Source of the DNA: Cardiocondyla obscurior
Taxonomy: Eukaryota > Arthropoda > Insecta > Hymenoptera > Formicidae
Reading direction: 5' to 3'
Assembly (NCBI RefSeq): GCF_019399895.1
Contig: NC_091870.1
Span: 6,121,001 to 6,185,000 of the forward strand
Length of the DNA stretch: 64,000 bases
The notes below the pieces were generated by a model. The model saw only the letters and a program-made list of their open reading frames with translations. It was not told the DNA's origin and did no database searches. Below are positions 61,183 through 64,000 of this stretch, one piece after another (the stretch's first letter is position 1; each line of letters starts with the position of its first letter). Position numbers and translations under genes: made by a program.

Positions 61183-64000
61183 GCTATTTTTTATTGAAAT
61201 CTTTTTTTTTTATACTAAATACGTAGATAATAAATTTAATTTTCACAGTTATATTACATTTTCGATTTATCAAGTATCATCTTTCTCATTTAAATCATTT
61301 AAATCGAGCTTTAAATATACGTGAGCGAAGGCGTATACAAAAGTATCATTGAATATCTTTGTGAAAGACAGAATATTTCTCTTTAGTATTTTCGTAGCAT
61401 ATGGTTGATCAAATCTTTTTTTTTCTTCTTCTTTTTTTTTTTTTTTTTTAAGAAACCGTATAACCGAGGTCCGCAATATCTGTCTACCGTCCGGCTGTTT
61501 TACGTTTCGCGAAGCCGGAAAATCGCCAAGTTCGCGGTGAGTTAGTTAAGGTTTCGGCGTTTAATTTCCACACAATAGTGGCCTGTCCACGATCGGGGCT
61601 TTCCGTTTTTTTACGCGAAACGGAGCACAAGATCGCGCGCCTTGAGTAAATTGCGAGCGCGCATTTCTACGTTTTCCGTGTTAAAAAAAGGGCACACGTG
61701 GAACGTAGGCCGAACGCAGGAAACGTTAAAAGTATCGTCGGGTCATCATCCGTTTCAGCAAGTACCGTGCCGTAAAACAAACGCAAATTAGTAACGAGCG
61801 GGACTTCGAACGGCAATGGGCGGCGTTTATTTTCTCGAATACCTATATACGAGGAAAGAGCTAAATGCCGCGAGCGGCGGATTTAATAACTCGAGCGGTT
61901 CGGTGTACCGCGATGAAAAGCCTTTTGTCTCGCATGTACGTTCGAAAACGAGGCAAACGAGCGGCAGGAGAAGGGAAAAGAGTGGAGGAAAAGGAGAAAG
62001 AGAAATGGCCGGAATATCGGGGCCGTGACAGAGTGAAAAGGGTAACTAAAGAATAAAAGAGAAGGAGCGCGCGGGGTGAGAGGGTGAGGTCGGTCGCCGA
62101 TTGAGCGTGTGTAACTCGCCCGGGTGGGCTTGCGGCGGAGACTGCGCTCCTTCCCGGCCGCGTCCGAGCCGGTGGACGACGAGGGAGATGCATTGCGAGG
62201 CGGACGAGAGAGAGAAAAAAAAAAAAGAAAAAAAAAAGAGACAGGAAGAGATGCACACGACTGGCGGGATTGCATTGACTGCAGCGGAATAACGCGGTTT
62301 CGAAATCGCGCTCGCGTTCATAATCCACTCACGCGGGTATGCCGGCGACTGCATCCGGGCGACGCCGTTCCCGCACCACTCGTCGCAAGCTATGCACTTT
62401 TAGCTGTAGGACACGTTTATCGGTGATGCATTTATTGCTGATGCACCAGGGGGGGAAAATTGACGTCGGCGGCACCCATTGTCACCGTACGACGTCGCGA
62501 GCTAGCGGCCAAGTCAAGGGGTTGACCGCCTGGGACTGGAGAAGGCGGAGGGAGGCCATTCCTACGGCATTACGTCATACATCGATTCTCTCGGGGATTC
62601 CCACGGAGTCAACTCGCCACTCGAAGACTCGTTGCAACACCACCGCCGCAGGTAGCTGCGCAGTACTACTGCGATGTACGCTGCGTAGTTGATGCATACT
62701 TTAGAATATACACGAAGCGAATTTGCAGAGACGCGTTGCTCTTGGAATAATTTTTTTTATTTATTTTATTATTAAAATTTTATATATTTTAGGATATTTA
62801 TAAGAGAAGAAATATGAAACTGATAATCAACGCTAAGTACGCTCAAAATAAAAATCAGCGATACAGATTTATGTATCATATAATCAGGGACGTTACGATC
62901 GGTTATTTATTATTTAATCGTTTGATGAACCGTTGAATTTTCGTTCCGATTGTGCGGCTCGGCGACGTGTGTAGACGCGGTAGAAAACGACAATTAAAAA
63001 CTGACAATGTGTTAACTCTCTGATGCGCGTTCGATTTAACACGCTGTTGTTTTACACCACGTCTGCGCGGCATAATATCAGCGCGATGGAAGGTACAGTA
63101 ACTGAGAATGATTTGATTGAATTTAACTTCCGGAGCGGACAATCAAAAAAGCAATTTCAACGCGCGTCATTGCCGGGGTTGAAATTCGTCGGCGAGCGAA
63201 TTAAAAAAGAAGGAAGCAATCGAGAACGCGTGGCGCGTCTCGCTTTGGGGGTAATCGCCGTCGCGTGCCTAAAAATGAGACTGCCACGACTGATTAATCA
63301 TCGGCAATCTCGCGCGGGAGAATGGCGAAAGGACGCCGCCATTAGCGGCAAATGACGAAAACTCCGTCACCGGGTGTATCCGTGCTGTGCTCGGAAAACG
63401 CGTTATTTTTTTTTATTTCCCCTCTCTTCCGTTCGCTTCTCTGCGCCCTTTTCGTCTCTCGCCGCTCGTACACAGCCGTACGTGAGGAGGAGAGATACCG
63501 CGACGTACGGCGGAGGGATGAGTAATTTAATTGAAATTCCCCTCTGTGTGAAATTGTGGAAAAATCGAGTCATGCGATCGCCGGGGCCTGCGCGAAAATG
63601 AAATTACAGGAGAAAACGAGGTTTGTCCGATGATGCAGGTGAACGCCGGTTTCAGGGGAAATGGTCGGAGATCCAGGGGGTGCGGCGGGCAGAAGGGGGG
63701 AGGGTGGGAGGGAGGGGAGACGGAGATAGAGGAAGTATCCGCACGTGGGTAGGTGGCCCCGGTCGGCTAGTCAACGGCTTTGCGTGGACAAATTTTTCGG
63801 TTTTGAATTTCCGCGCAAATTGGCCTTGCGAAATTACCCTCAATTACCGCGTCGCGAGGGCTATCTCGGTGCCGAGAGCTCTCTGTACGGCCCCAAGCTC
63901 GCGACTCTACTGGAAAATATCCTATTTCGCGCGGGCACTCGAAGCTTTTCGGGGGACGGAGAGCCGCGGTGCGCGCAAATTGCTCGGCAAAAATCGATCG
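61183..64000. other. Non-coding, CpG-rich right end
   Basis: AT-rich to about 61.5 kb, then CpG-rich with simple purine runs (62210-62240) and one AT-rich island (about 62740-62890). Open frames at 61.8-62.7 kb and 63.0-63.6 kb lack splice context, known motifs and stable composition. A leader or promoter of the unidentified minus-strand gene could lie here, but I see no exon that joins in phase. Confidence 0.4.
63694..63718 (+). other. G-quadruplex-prone run
   Basis: GGGGGG, GGG, GGG, GGG and GGGG with short loops, on the plus strand. Confidence 0.5.

Noticed and set aside
61861..62426. Open frames with poly-Phe or poly-Lys
   Set aside because: Generated by purine runs at 62210-62240. They oppose each other and lack splice sites joining to the 60.3-60.8 kb exons.
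1..64000. CRISPR arrays, bacterial operons, viral insertions, complete transposons
   Set aside because: None seen. Gene structure is eukaryotic throughout, and no transposase, reverse transcriptase or viral domain appears among the translated frames.

Overview
The window is nuclear DNA of an insect, most likely a hymenopteran such as an ant. The genes have short AT-rich introns with GT...AG ends. The first 30 kb is AT-rich and gene-dense; the rest is richer in CpG and nearly gene-free. The encoded products (JMJD7, SLC26, SLC25A3, MPC2 and Apaf-1 type proteins) are typical of animals. No bacterial operon, CRISPR array, virus or intact transposon was seen. The order-level call is an inference from composition and gene style.

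Layout of the first 30 kb. A seven-finger C2H2 zinc-finger gene (+, 797-3575) lies tail-to-tail with a JMJD7-type JmjC hydroxylase gene (-, 4498-6261). JMJD7 is head-to-head with an SLC26/SulP anion transporter (+, 7127-10364). The transporter is tail-to-tail with the mitochondrial phosphate carrier SLC25A3 (-, 11515-14087). Then come two more minus-strand genes: mitochondrial pyruvate carrier MPC2 (-, 15873-18372) and an Apaf-1 gene with CARD, NB-ARC and WD40 regions (-, 21834-27833). I resolved coding exons for all six by requiring splice sites, phase and family similarity to agree; each joined CDS is an exact multiple of three. SLC25A3 and MPC2 supply mitochondria with phosphate and pyruvate, and Apaf-1 is the apoptosome scaffold, so three co-oriented neighbours share a mitochondrial theme.

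Two nearly identical tRNA-Gly(TCC) genes (29505-29576 and 29854-29925, both -) sit at the edge of the gene-dense part. A tRNA-Ala(TGC) gene lies at 61105-61176 (+).

From about 30 kb to the end the DNA is CpG-rich and shows little coding sequence. One candidate 5' exon ends in a good splice donor at 32301 (+). A pair of spliced exons on the minus strand (60293-60777) belongs to a gene I do not recognise. The roughly 28 kb between them looks like a regulatory landscape. It holds nine perfect POU octamers, symmetric TAAT palindromes, a duplicated TAATTGG/AATTAGCAT module, a 14-base motif repeated three times within 520 bp, a nuclear-receptor-like direct repeat, G-quadruplex-prone runs and a long alternating purine/pyrimidine tract. 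I found no clearly new enzymatic or defence system. The most interesting unexplained content is this regulatory region, the two orphan exon sets, a hairpin MITE-like element at 3896-4103, and unusual nucleotide-binding residues in Apaf-1.
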